From: Branchiostoma floridae
Lineage: Eukaryota; Chordata; Leptocardii; Amphioxiformes; Branchiostomatidae
Direction: 5' to 3'
Assembly: GCF_000003815.2 (NCBI RefSeq)
Contig: NC_049981.1
Span: 18,874,585-18,938,584 of the forward strand
DNA: 64,000 nt
Part shown: positions 50,754 through 61,265 of the stretch, piece by piece
Position numbering within the stretch: the first letter of the stretch is position 1
How the letters are laid out: every line of letters starts with the position of its first letter
Program-made: the position numbers and the translations under genes
Notes under the pieces: generated by a model
What the model saw: the letters and a program-made list of their open reading frames with translations, nothing else
Databases searched by the model: none
What the model was told of the DNA's origin: nothing

Positions 50754-51092
50754 NNNNNNNNNNNNNNNNNNNNNNNNNNNNNNNNNNNNNNNNNNNNNNN
50801 NNNNNNNNNNNNNNNNNNNNNNNNNNNNNNNNNNNNNNNNNNNNNNNNNNNNNNNNNNNNNNNNNNNNNNNNNNNNNNNNNNNNNNNNNNNNNNNNNNNN
50901 NNNNNNNNNNNNNNNNNNNNNNNNNNNNNNNNNNNNNNNNNNNNNNNNNNNNNNNNNNNNNNNNNNNNNNNNNNNNNNNNNNNNNNNNNNNNNNNNNNNN
51001 NNNNNNNNNNNNNNNNNNNNNNNNNNNNNNNNNNNNNNNNNNNNNNNNNNNNNNNNNNNNNNNNNNNNNNNNNNNNNNNNNNNNNNNNNNNN
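50754..51092. other. Assembly gap (run of N)
   Basis: 339 unspecified bases. Frames that cross it are artefacts. The left flank ends in an A-rich run (AATAAAAAAAAAACAAAAA), so an unresolved repeat may have broken the assembly. Confidence 1.
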
Positions 51093-52351
51093 GTTCATTT
51101 ACAAAAGAGAAATCCAGAAAACAATGGCACCCTTGCTCATGTAAGAAAATTTTCTTTGACAACAATGAAATCACTTTATGCTGCAATTAAGAAATAAGAA
51201 TGAATGACAATGCTCTAAGGCAGTATTAGTGTTCAGCCTTCTAATCTTATTCTTTACTTGCAGATCAACAGTCCATGTTTTACATAACTATTGTTCACTG
51301 TGAAAAACAACCTTTCAGGAGTGCTACTTAGCTGACTTATGGTCTGTGAGTGTAGGGAGACAATTAGAGCAAGGACATTATATGAGAGGGAAGCAAACAC
51401 CTTCATTTTTAACCTTTGGAAAACCTCAATGTACTACAGCATGGACATTGGCAACAGCAACAACAATAAAACAGTATCTTACACATTGGTACAGTATTCA
51501 CAATTAGTAATCCAAATTTCATTTTTGAAATCCTTCTAATCCAATGAAAGGAAAGCCATCCCATCCTATTTATTCTGTGTGTGTGGAGGATAGAATGGTG
51601 TTGAATCAGTCCTAACTGATTGGAATTCTAATCTGGAACAGTCTTGTAAAGGTAAACATGACTGAATTCCCTGCGAGATTGCAAACATTGATTATTTTCC
51701 AGGGTGAGAAAGGTGATGCGGTGCGTTCACGTGGCTGTCTATGAACACTTGCAAAAGTTTTCACCCTGATACCATGTTGATTTGATTATATGGATGACAT
51801 CAAGGTGCAATACATACATACTGTAAATTGTACAAAAGTTTCTGCAAAATGAGCAAATGCATGCTGTAATGTTAAATTGTAAAAAATATCGGAAAATTCT
51901 AAGACGATGTGAAAGAATAAAACTGAAGAATCAGTATACCATACTTCATGTATTCAATCATTTGTTATACATTTGTACCATAAACTATAAGGATGAAAGC
52001 TCCTTGGTCCTGCCTGAAAACTTACTTTTATTTTCATACTGCAGCTTCTTTTTTTCATATTCAAAAGATGACTTCGGCTGTACATAATGTTATACCATCC
52101 TTTCAGATTCTTAGTGCTATGCCCTACTTGGAAATTATTATTGAATCCTTCTCTTGTATGGCCAGTGGTAAGATTCCTGCTCAAAACGTCTTGGACCATC
52201 TGTAATACACCACCCCCCTCCCATTGAACTCTTGTGTAACTTTTCAACAAATAATCTGGAAAACTGGAGCGAAGACTAAATCGGCTTCATAAAACAGCAA
52301 AAGTTATACATTAATTTCCTATCGTTGTTTGAGACATCTGGCTCGGCTTAC

Positions 52352-52439
52352 CTACATGGTTCAGCGATGCGCAGACCTCAAGACAAACTTCACACAGCTT
52401 CCATGGAGACTGCGGGCCATCTTCCAACTTCTCTGGCAT
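52352..52439 (-). CDS. Gene A, predicted first coding exon
   Basis: The minus strand shows ATG at 52439 followed by 29 codons (MPEKLEDGPQSPWKL then CEVCLEVCASLNHV) and a strong donor GTAG|GTAAGC in phase 1. Joined to exon 2 (G|GA AAC ATG) it continues in frame as Gly-Asn-Met-Glu-Gly. An in-frame stop lies upstream of the ATG, which supports this start. The peptide has a CEVCLEVC cysteine cluster. Assignment to gene A rests on frame and strand across a 27-kb intron, a one-in-three match by chance, so it might instead start a separate transcript. Confidence 0.5.
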
Positions 52440-53591
52440 GATCTGCAGTTCATTGACCTTGCTTGGGCGATACCATCAGATTTGGGGTACTGAACATATG
52501 TTTTCTAACCTTGAAGCTTAGAAAGTAAGCACCCCACAAGATTTGATGATCAAAAATGTAACGTTATTATCGCTACAGTAAGTCTATAAATGGGCATGTG
52601 TATGTGCACCATACAGTATTCGTATTCGTCGTATTAGTAGTGATTTTGCCCCCTATCCATCGGCATCGTGGTTTACTTCGACGAAGGTATGCAATGTGGA
52701 GGATATCTGCAAGGCGCCGTAACTGTGCGCTTTGGGTGGAGATGCGATCAACTCAGTAGTCCTTCTGTTACACTGCTCCAAGCCCCGGTAGTTACCACGA
52801 TGATCACTAAGAGATAAGTACAACTACAGTTCAAGGACGATGAACACAGTGCCACAAAAATACGAGTAAGCAGATTCTTGTTGTTGTTGTTGTTACCCTG
52901 TGCACATTTCACTGTCAGTTTCCAGAACTGTCAGCGGGGTTTCTAAACAGCCAAACGCAAAGACTGGCAAGTCCCATTTTCTATATTCCGAACAATGTCC
53001 AAAGAACAAAACATATCAGTGGTAAGAATACAATTGATTAAATTAATCAGATGGTTTTTTGAAAGATTTAGTAGTCATAATCTTTAAGTATCACTCATTT
53101 CAAGATGAGTTCTTACTTGTCGGTTTGATGCGGTTATATCTTAGAACGTGGGCAGAACAAGTCGTTGGAGTCGTGAACGGAAAGTTCGAAAGTAAAGTGC
53201 CCTTTGATCAAAGGTGTTGATGTCTTATGGCCGAAACAAGTAAAGGTGAAACGGTGAGGTTTGATTTTCAAGACTAGACTTATCTAGCGACCGTTTCCTT
53301 GTGTGTTCCAGGGTACGTTTCTTTTTTGACATTCGGAAATTCTCTGGTAATGCCTATGCATTAATGCACGAGTTTGTGGATCTTAGTGCTTGACTTCCTT
53401 GATCTAATTATGTCACGAATCACTGCCATTTTGTTTGATACGATCAATACGTTAATATGTAATGATAATGATAGAGTTAATCTAATCTCCAAACAAAGCC
53501 AGGTGTTATTAGAGACACTGGAAGATGATGAGGTCTCTATTCCATCAGCCAATACAATGATACAGGCATGCTTGAATGTGAACCTAAAAAG

Positions 53592-54844
53592 AGGGTCTGC
53601 ATGGGGGGGTCTTGGTAACGCTTAACGGTGAATTCAGGAGGCCCGGTAACGCTTAACGGTAAATTCAGGATGCCCGGTAACGCTTAACGATAAATTCAGA
53701 TTGAGTTACAAAGCATAACACTAAAGTAACATTGACGTCCATTCCTATCCATACAACGCTAGAGTAGTTATATCAATTGGTCAAAATATCCGACTATGAA
53801 TGACATTGTGAGAAGCAAAAGGTGCCCAGAACCCGGAGGAATGACAGGGACAATGTCCATGACATCTGTAAATTGACGGAGGCAGAGTTCCCGGCCCGCC
53901 ACAGAGACGCGGCAGCAAATTTCTTATGGGGGGATCGAACTATTGTTTCAGCACATGGAGCGCCGAAGGCGCGACGCATTCCAGGGTGGTCCGGGGGTAT
54001 GCTCCCCCGGAAAAATTTTAAAATCAAGACCCTATTAAATGCTATTTCCTGCATTTTTCGGCAAATTTTGCCGACCGACTAAGCTAGGTTGATTTTGACA
54101 TTTTCATCAAATTACACATGGTTATAGCTTTGGCCTCCACCCCCAGAGCCCCCGACATAGTTTACCATTTCGAGCTCGGAAAGCACGAGACGTTGCAATA
54201 TAAGTCGGGGAAAATTTCAACATCTGGACCGCCTGAAACGCCATTTACTGCATTTTGAAGAGCAGATTTTGCTGTAAGACGAAGCTATTTGAATCACACT
54301 ATTAGAGAGAAAACGTTTTTGTGCGAAAACCCACGCCCCAAACATATTTTTGCCATGTCGTCGTGAGTGCCAAAGGCGCAAGCCGTTGCAAGAGATGACC
54401 GAAGAAACCTCATTTTCTGTATTCTAGGAGTAACGTTACTTTTTGCCCGAAAATAAGCAAAGTTTGACACTGAAATCTGTATGAGTGATAAATGAGTGAG
54501 GGCGTCGCTTCCGCAACATATTTTACCCTGTCCAGAGCCGAAGGTAGGGAGGCTCGGAGAAATTTTGAAATCTGTGGACCCTTTGAAACGCCATTTCCTG
54601 TATTTTCAGGGGTTCTATCTGGTATTTGAATTCATGTGTATAACGAGTTACGAAGAATTTCTTGGTAACGCTTAACGGTGAATTCGGGATAACAAATAAC
54701 GATTAACGTTGAATTAAAACGACCAATAACGCTTCACGAAGAATATACCGATAACGTTTAACGGTGAATTAGAGCAGGTCGGTAACGACTAAAGGTGAAT
54801 TAAAATGGCTCATAACGCTTAACGGAAAAAGGCATGCAGACCCT
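53592..54844. mobile_element. 1.25-kb hAT-like non-autonomous element with subterminal repeats
   Basis: The ends AGGGTCTGCATG and CATGCAGACCCT are flanked by CTAAAAAG and CTAAAAAC (7 of 8). The left side has three copies of a 31-bp unit (GGTAACGCTTAACGGTGAAT ..., starting 53614, 53645 and 53676). The right side (about 54663-54830) has six or seven diverged copies of the same word in the same orientation. The centre (about 53940-54620) holds degenerate ~190-bp tandem units. No transposase is encoded. Confidence 0.85.
53940..54620. repeat. Degenerate ~170-200 bp tandem units inside the hAT-like element
   Basis: Segments around 54010, 54207, about 54395 and 54557 share the order: a GCCGAAGG-like or GCCAAAGG-like word, a G/C-rich run (CCGGGGG ... 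CCCCCGG in the first unit), GGAAAATTTT, (T)GGACC, GAAACGCCATTTCCTG and CATTTT. The later units are diverged. No protein is encoded. Confidence 0.6.
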
Positions 54845-55141
54845 CTAAAAACAGGTACAGATAATGTTACAGAGGTTTAGGTACAGATCCAGACCTGCGC
54901 CTGTACTGAACAATTCAACAAAGTACCCAGTGGTCATAAATGTTGATTCAAACAAGAATGAACAATTAACAGAATGTTTGTTTAGACTTCAGGTACATTA
55001 TCATTTTCACAATGTCTTTACTTTATGCACACCGCTACCACCGTAATCTGCTCAGATATATATAATTTATTATAGACTGTAAGATAGTGACAAAAGTTTT
55101 TCTTCTTCTGATATGATTTCTGACATCAAAGGTGTGAAGGA

Positions 55142-55970
55142 ATGAGTGACAAGCCATCAGGACCTGGGCCCTGTATTCCAGAGAAGTCCCACTGTGCCCT
55201 CTGCCAAGTTCAGCAATGTGTGCAGCACTGTGGGCAGTGTCAAAGATCTTACTGTCAAGATTGCTTCAAGTCCGAGCATGAAGAAGAAAGACAAAATGGT
55301 TCCAGAAGCGAGGGTGTGACAACCTCTGTGTCTTCCTCATGTGCAGCGGCCTCACGAAGATGCTGCATTTCTTCAAGTTTGTGTCCGGCCACAACTGTTC
55401 CTTTATCTACCAGTCAGCGAGGTCCTGTTTCAGTTTCTCCACTTGTTCATCCAGTGACTGACTCTGTTTCGACCAGATGTATAGTTCCAGTTTCTCAAGC
55501 ATTGACACCTGATGTGTCGGTGCCACTCAAAACAGCACAAGCAGGCAGTGATATGCAATCCCGTGCAAATGTGTACCCAATTGTGCACCCATCGCTTACA
55601 GTTCTGACTGCTGCACAATCAGGAAATGCAAGATCACATAGGTTCACAGTTCCCTGTGTGACAGAAGGAAGGTTTACGTCGTCATACCCCACTCTACAGT
55701 CAAGGCATGGCATCCCCACTGCTGTCCACCCAGTGCCAGTGGCCACATTCCGTCCAACAATGCATGCTCGACCAACAGTACCACCTGCAATACAAAACAG
55801 GCCTGTGGTCGCACGCATGATACAGCCAGGGCCAAGGATGCATCGTATAATCCAGCCTAAACCAGCGTTTGTGGTAGAACCCAGACTGCCCATTCCTCCA
55901 GGTGTACCACATGTGAGCACACCAACTCCTGGGGCCACTCAGCCAAACCATGTGTGTAGCAGGCATCCAG
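55142..55970 (+). CDS. Gene B, exon 1: B-box-type zinc cluster and Pro/Val-rich linker
   Basis: ATG at 55142; donor CATCCAG|GTAAGT in phase 1 (276 codons plus 1 nt). Residues 18-46 have C18-x2-C21, C26, C30-x2-C33-x4-C38-x2-C41-x4-H46, the B-box1-like pattern of TRIM proteins. A long low-complexity linker follows, rich in Ser, Thr, Pro and Val (for example HARPTVPPAIQNRPVVARMI). The exon ends with CSRHPG, the first half of the second zinc module. No RING precedes the B-box in this exon; an upstream exon could exist, since AAAG|GTGTGAAGGA just before the ATG could be an acceptor. Likely a RING-less TRIM-like protein; no partner or substrate can be named. Confidence 0.88.
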
Positions 55971-56628
55971 GTAAGTTTCCAGGAGTGCTAGAAAATGACC
56001 AGTTGGAATGTGAAGTGACATGTTGAACAGACAACTTTTTTGTGGGTCTGAATTCATAGTGACTGATGATGATGATTTCACCAGATATGTAAGACTTGAT
56101 ATGTAGAAACTCTCAAATTAAGATTATTGTTATTTCATTTCTAAGAAAGCTTATCTTATCTTACATGTTTGATACGGATGTTTTGACTGGATGATAATCT
56201 GGATTATGTTATAGTGGGGCCACGATAACGTTTGATACGGGTGTTCCGGATCGGGAGATAGTCAAGGGTTAATGAACTGTCCTGAAGTGTATCGGTGCCA
56301 TAATTCTCTCCCGGTTCCTGTCACCACCGAATGAAAGGCCAAGCATCTTGAAGTCGTTCCTGAGGTGGTTCTACGGTATACCCGAAGGAAGGCCATTAAC
56401 GTTATTAGACTGCGTGAGGGCTGTGATTTAAAAAATAGCAACGGCAGGCATAGAGTGTGTTCTATTTAATTGATGGAAGCCTGTGTCACACAACTTAGAA
56501 GCCTGTGCGATGTGGAAAATTATCACCCAGTCTGGAACACTTGTGTCAAACAATATCCCAGCCCATGTATGATATAGATAAATTATATGGTAAGCACTGA
56601 AATGTTCTGTATCTTATCTACACTACAG
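55971..56628 (+). other. Gene B intron 1
   Basis: 658 bp, GT-AG, phase 1. No mobile element or gene is recognised. Confidence 0.75.
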
Positions 56629-56793
56629 GAATGTTAGTGCAGTGGGTAGACATAGCCAGCAGGGCAGGCCTCTGTACTAAGTGTCTGGAGGGCAATGTGG
56701 TACAAAATAGCTCCACTATATACAGGCTCGAGCAACTGATGGCAGAACCAACTCAAGGCCACAAAATGGTACAGACATGTCAGAAACATCCAG
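56629..56793 (+). CDS. Gene B, exon 2: second half of zinc module 2, first half of module 3
   Basis: The acceptor is ACACTACAG|GAATG and the donor CATCCAG|GTAAGT, phase 1 on both sides, 165 nt. The peptide completes module 2 (HPG-MLVQWVDIASRAGL-CTKC), then runs through a helical linker (IYRLEQLMAEPTQ) to CQKHPG, which opens module 3. The symmetric 1-1 exon begins and ends at the same position inside a C-x2-HPG module, as expected if modules arose by exon duplication. Confidence 0.88.
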
Positions 56794-56845
56794 GTAAGTG
56801 GTCAGAAGGTGTTGGTATGTTTGATACTAAAGTGAAGATTATAGG

Positions 56846-57182
56846 CAGGGCTCGAAATACCACCTGCATATGCAGGTTAGTGCAGGTAAAATTGGAACTG
56901 TGCAGGTATTTCTGGTGTCTACCTGCACCTTACCTGCACTGGTCCATGTACTGGGTTTTATACATAAATGTACTATGATGTAGGTGTATGTGGATTGGTA
57001 TTAGCTGCATTGACTGTTACCACGTATTAAGTATAAAATAATGGTTCCTGTCCCTGAACAATTTCAGTATGATCTATACTTCCTAAATTCAGAGTGGTGC
57101 AGGTGAAATTTGTCTGGTGCAGGTAATTTTCAATGCTACCTGCACCAGTGCAGGTATGCAGAAAAAAGTATTTCGAGCCCTG
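56846..57182. mobile_element. 337-bp hAT-like MITE, CAGGGCTCGAAATAC ends
   Basis: 15-bp inverted ends CAGGGCTCGAAATAC and GTATTTCGAGCCCTG. Many copies of TGCAGGT/ACCTGCA lie near both ends in both orientations, typical of subterminal transposase-binding repeats. Flanks share ATAGG, but a clean 8-bp duplication is not visible. It lies in intron 2 of gene B. Confidence 0.8.
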
Positions 57183-57238
57183 ATAGGAGTTCATATTCTC
57201 AACTACGTCTTTCTGATTTCAGGATGTCACAGATACAC

Positions 57239-57375
57239 TGAACTGAACTGCACCTGATATTTTATGGTCTCATTCATGATCCATTTATTTCAATGTAATG
57301 ATGCATACTTTTATGGTCTCATTCATGATCCATTTACTTCAATAAACTGAACTGAACTGAAATATAATGATGCAT
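57239..57375 (+). repeat. 49-bp tandem duplication with (ACTGA)n runs
   Basis: TTATGGTCTCATTCATGATC recurs 49 bp apart (57262 and 57311), and CTGAACTGAACTG runs occur on both sides, with ATGCATACTTTT repeated. It could be a duplicated retroposon tail. It lies in intron 2 of gene B; the remainder of the intron (to 57738) has nothing coding. Confidence 0.7.
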
Positions 57376-57738
57376 ACTTTTAAGGGCGCATTTCTGATGA
57401 ACCTACAGCAAATATGTTGATATCATTCATTCGCTAAGCTATGGTGAGCATATTTACACTTCATTGTGTAAAACTACTAAAAGAAATGGCTAACAACATC
57501 AAGACACCAAGTCTATTTTAATGGCTATTACAACAGCAGTTTGCTAAAGTAAAGGCACTGTCGCACTGCTAGTGCAAGGCCGCACCACTCCAAACTGTGC
57601 CAGGAAGATTTCTTTGATCTCCATGTGAGAACAGAGGTTTGGATACTACAGAATAATCAGGAACCATTGAAAAGAGAAATGGATTACATGAAGGATGAAA
57701 AATGAATGAAGAACATGGTGTGATTTTTTTTTTACTAG

Positions 57739-57947
57739 GATTACCACTGGTTTGGTACAGTAAGATGCAGAACAAGCTGCTGTGCTCCAAGTGTTGTGAG
57801 GAAGGTGCTGCTAACATGGAAAAGGTTCTGTCATATGGAGGGATTCATGATGAGATGTGGGGAAGCTATCAACAGCTGAAGGTGTGGGAAGAACGGGCCA
57901 AAGTTGCCAAACAAATGATCAGCAACACACAGGAAAAGTTAGAAACG
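57739..57947 (+). CDS. Gene B, exon 3: second half of zinc module 3 and coiled coil
   Basis: The acceptor is TTTACTAG|GATTACC and the donor ACG|GTAGGG, phase 1 in and 0 out, 209 nt. The peptide completes C-x2-HPG-LPLVWYSKMQNKLL-CSKC and goes straight into a helix (MWGSYQQLKVWEERAKVAKQ). The order of zinc modules then coiled coil is that of the RBCC/TRIM family. Confidence 0.88.
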
Positions 57948-58236
57948 GTAGGGTCTGATTGTTACATTTTTGGCTACCAATTCTTCTGTCAGGGGACAGC
58001 CATTTTTAAGGGGGTAGAATCCCACCCATGGGTATAATATTTTCCAAGCCATCAACCAATATGAATGTTGTGGTGAATATTCTGTAAAACATATCAAGTG
58101 TTGTGGGAAAATAAAGGAAGTGGTGATCATGATGTCTGTAATTTAGCTCCATATCAAATCAGGCAGGCAACAGCATTGATACATTTCAATGAGAAAGCGC
58201 CAATTTTCCTTGACATTGTGACTTTGTCTTGACCAG

Positions 58237-58435
58237 AACATCCGAGGCTTGAGAGGCAGTGTGAGGATGTGTCTGAGGCACATTCTGTCAGAAGTGGTGG
58301 CAAAGCTGAAGAAACGAGAGGAAGCCTTGATGATTCAGGCCAGTAGAAAGTTTCACCGTCAGCAGCAGGAACTAGGACAGCTACAGAGTGCTGTGATGGG
58401 GTCTCAGCAGGCTAACTTACAAGCACAGCAGCTAG
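58237..58435 (+). CDS. Gene B, exon 4: coiled coil
   Basis: The acceptor is TCTTGACCAG|AACATC and the donor GCTAG|GTATGT, phase 0 in and 1 out, 199 nt. The peptide includes LRHILSEVVAKLKKREEALM and KFHRQQQELGQLQSAVM, a strong amphipathic helix rich in Gln. It is the typical oligomerisation region after B-boxes. Confidence 0.88.
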
Positions 58436-59005
58436 GTATGTGGAAGTGAGAGGAAACTTGTGCGTTTAAGATTTGTCTTAAGATTTGTCAATGCAAAAGA
58501 TAAAAAGTATGTATGCTTTCAGGCTTCCTTCTGTTGAAGTAGCATTTTGGGACAAAAAATGAATTACAAGTTTAGACATCAGAGATTCAGAAGGTTAGAA
58601 TGTTATTCAAGAATTGTAGACTTTTGGTGCCAAAGCTGCAAATATTAAATTTAAAAGCTCAATTTAGATTGACTTTTGTAATAACGTTTGGTGATGTTTT
58701 TGTGACTGTTTCTCACCTTCCTCGTAGCAATACTGACTGGTACTACAAGTATTCCACACTGCAGCTAGGTGTCTGCTGCAAACAATAAGTTCCCAAACGA
58801 AACTGCATACATGTATATCACATTACTTTAGCTAGCTGTAGTGTGGAATAGCCCCAGTCAGTATTGCCCTAAGAAAGGTGACAAACAGTCACCACAACCA
58901 TTGTACAACATACTAGTATGTAGATCCTGGTTGTGAAGAATCTTACAATTCAATGCTTTTCCTGAAGAACTAACATGTATTCACGAATATGAACTTTCCT
59001 ACCAG
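58436..59005 (+). other. Gene B intron 4
   Basis: 570 bp, phase 1. A loose inverted relationship is visible (TAGCAATACTGACTGG near 58725 against CCAGTCAGTATTG near 58853, with GAATATTCCACACTGCAGCTAG-like arms), suggesting a small fold-back element of about 150 bp. Confidence 0.55.
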
Positions 59006-59170
59006 TTTCCCACACCATGCAGTTGGGACCATGTAACCAGAAGTTCTGTGAGCTGATGGAGAGAGTTCAGGTTGAGTTGTCGAATGCAGCAGCAGCAGAC
59101 AAGCTGGTCCCAACTGAGATCACCCTCCCTACCCTCCCTCCATGTACCCTGGACCAAGGACATGTGAACG
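59006..59170 (+). CDS. Gene B, exon 5
   Basis: The acceptor is TCCTACCAG|TTTCCC and the donor GAACG|GTTAGT, phase 1 in and out, 165 nt. The peptide starts VSHTMQLGPCNQKFCELMER, continues VQVELSNAAAADKLVP (end of the helical region), then a Pro/Thr linker (ITLPTLPPCTLDQGHVNG). Confidence 0.85.
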
Positions 59171-59451
59171 GTTAGTTCTCCTTATTTACCTCCAAGAAGG
59201 AGGGTATTAAAGGAGGTTTTGTGGTTGGCCATGTTTGTACGTTCACAGCCATAATTCAAGATCCCTTTGCTGCATTCATATTTAGGCCCAATCTGGACAC
59301 AGTTTTTACCGATATTTGTGGAGATGTCGGAAGGAATCTGGAACGTTGGCTGCGGGACACCCGTGTCGCTTGTAGTCATAAACAGCTATATAGCCTAATG
59401 AGCCCGCGTTATATGCTAATGAGCCCTCCCGAAGTCGGGACACATCTACAC

Positions 59452-59814
59452 CAGGGCTCTAGCCAGCTCGAAATGTTTTTCCGTCAGCCAATTCCAATCG
59501 TCGTGAAAACGGCGAAAATTAATTTTCCCTATGACACTACATAGTAGTAAATGTTGCCATTGAGACCTTGAAAAACGGGTTTTAATGAGATTATCGTATG
59601 CGAAAGAGTGCCGACACACATTGCCAACAATCATAACAATAGCAAAACAAACAGAGTGTGGCTTTTACAGCCGTGGACGGCGTCCCCAAGCGGCCTGTAG
59701 CTTCCACCAAGGATTTTTGTCCGTCAAGGTTGACGGATTGGTTTTAAAATTTTTCCGTCAGACGCAGCAAATTTCAGTCAATTGACGGGAAAACGGGCGC
59801 TGGCTAGAGCCCTG
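59452..59814. mobile_element. 363-bp hAT-like MITE, CAGGGCTCTAGCCAGC ends
   Basis: 16-bp inverted ends CAGGGCTCTAGCCAGC and GCTGGCTAGAGCCCTG are flanked by ATCTACAC and ACCTACAC (7 of 8), an 8-bp hAT-type duplication. Repeated TTGACGG/CCGTCA words near the right end look like subterminal motifs. It lies in intron 5 of gene B. Confidence 0.87.
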
Positions 59815-60102
59815 ACCTACACGCACGCGGAAGTTGTCGGGGACCCCTGCTAAACTATCGGGGACCCCTGCTGATATCGGGCGAATGCTCTGGACCTTTC
59901 GGGAGAAATTCTGCCGATAACTTTATGGCAATATTGCAGTTCCATCTAGACGCTGAAAAAAAGCTGTCAGCGAGAGGTTGTCGGCTCGCAGATATCGGGA
60001 AAAACTGTGTCTAGATCGTGCCTTAGTTTAGCATGCCGTTTGCTACTATGGGTGAGATATTGTGTGTTGTCTTTTTTTACACTATAAAAAAACAGTTTTT
60101 AA

Positions 60103-61265
60103 GGCCACACCAATTTAATTAGTTGGTTCTCGGAATCGCCACTTCTATTTTTCCCAATTTCAAAAAAAAAAAAAAATCGGATCAGATCCACCACTCCGTT
60201 CAGTTGCCTGTTGCTGACAAACTATCGGGTTCAGAACATCTGGAAGTACCAGTAGATTTATTTTTTCTCCCCCCAAATCCTTTGTTACCAATTTATTCAT
60301 TTCTAGTTTGTTGCAAAACATAATTAGGAACACATAAATCATCGTAAATATGAGATACACATGGACAAGTAACGTAGCAGAAGTTCATATTAAATCATGG
60401 CTCAGGAGCATGTGCTCAAACACACAGTAAATTTTCAACTGAAACACAGAAATCGGCACCCAAATAAACAACTCAATAAATAAGTAATACTTTTTCACTC
60501 TTGTACCTCCATAGTCAACATGTTTTGGTATGCCTGAAAGGTAGAAATTCGTCTGAAAGCCGTCCGAAAATGGAGTAAACAGCAGCGCCCCCTATCTTAC
60601 TATCAGACTTCACAGCTCTTGACTTGTACTGTAATACAGTGAAGGGTCACTGTTTTTTTTCAAGGAGGTTTTTATCAAGTTGCATCCAATTTTTTGCTAA
60701 CAAACAATTGTACATGTAACAAAAAAAGGGAGAATTAACATATGGTTTATAGTATATAGTACTTTTGGTTGTGCATTTATTTTTTGGGGAGTGCAAGTGT
60801 ATTTATGATTTTTTTCATCTGCACCAGTTCACCATGAAATGTATTTAGAGCCTTGGATGTATGGATTTTAACCAACATGGAGGGCAAATAATTCCAGCAA
60901 TGTTTTTATTTTTATTTCTAGAGACAAACTTATATGAAATTTGTTGTTGTTGTTGTTGTAGTTAAAATAGAAATTCTACTGAATTAAATACAAAATAAGC
61001 TTAATTTCTGTAAAAAATAGTAACATTATACTGGTCTGTTTAAGATGTTTTGTGTTTACCACGTGATAAGATAAAAATTAGATAGTTAACTAGAACGAAA
61101 TATATTATATCATATTATAACAGATAAACTATTTTTAGCACACGTATACCATGGGGTCTGGGCCTGACCCCCAACTTGCAATTTTTTTTTTTTTTTTTTT
61201 TCGCCCTGTCGCTTCAATTTTTTTCTGAAAAAATCCGAGAACCAACAAATTAAATTGGTATGGCC
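60103..61265. mobile_element. 1.16-kb Harbinger-like non-autonomous element
   Basis: The left end GGCCACACCAATTTAATTAG and the right end (inverted) GGCCATACCAATTTAATTTG match over about 33 bp with two differences, and are flanked by TAA on both sides (60100-60102, 61266-61268). The interior is AT-rich, with poly(A)/poly(T) runs just inside the arms. It encodes no transposase. It lies in intron 5 of gene B. Confidence 0.85.

Larger units (their letters stand above)
52440..55141. promoter_or_regulatory. Intergenic region between divergent genes A and B
   Basis: If exon 1 of gene A is right, genes A and B are divergent here and their promoters must lie in this 2.7 kb, of which 53592-54844 is a hAT-like insertion. 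No TATA or other core element stands out. A (TTG)n run is at about 52877-52895. Non-coding 5' exons of either gene were not recognised. Confidence 0.35.

Noticed and set aside
50626-51190. ORFs of 124-186 codons
   Set aside because: They consist mostly of undefined bases from the assembly gap.
53592-54844. CRISPR-like array suggested by the regularly spaced 31-bp units
   Set aside because: Spacers are not unique, the units diverge, there are no cas genes, and the unit lies inside a eukaryotic transposon with target duplication.
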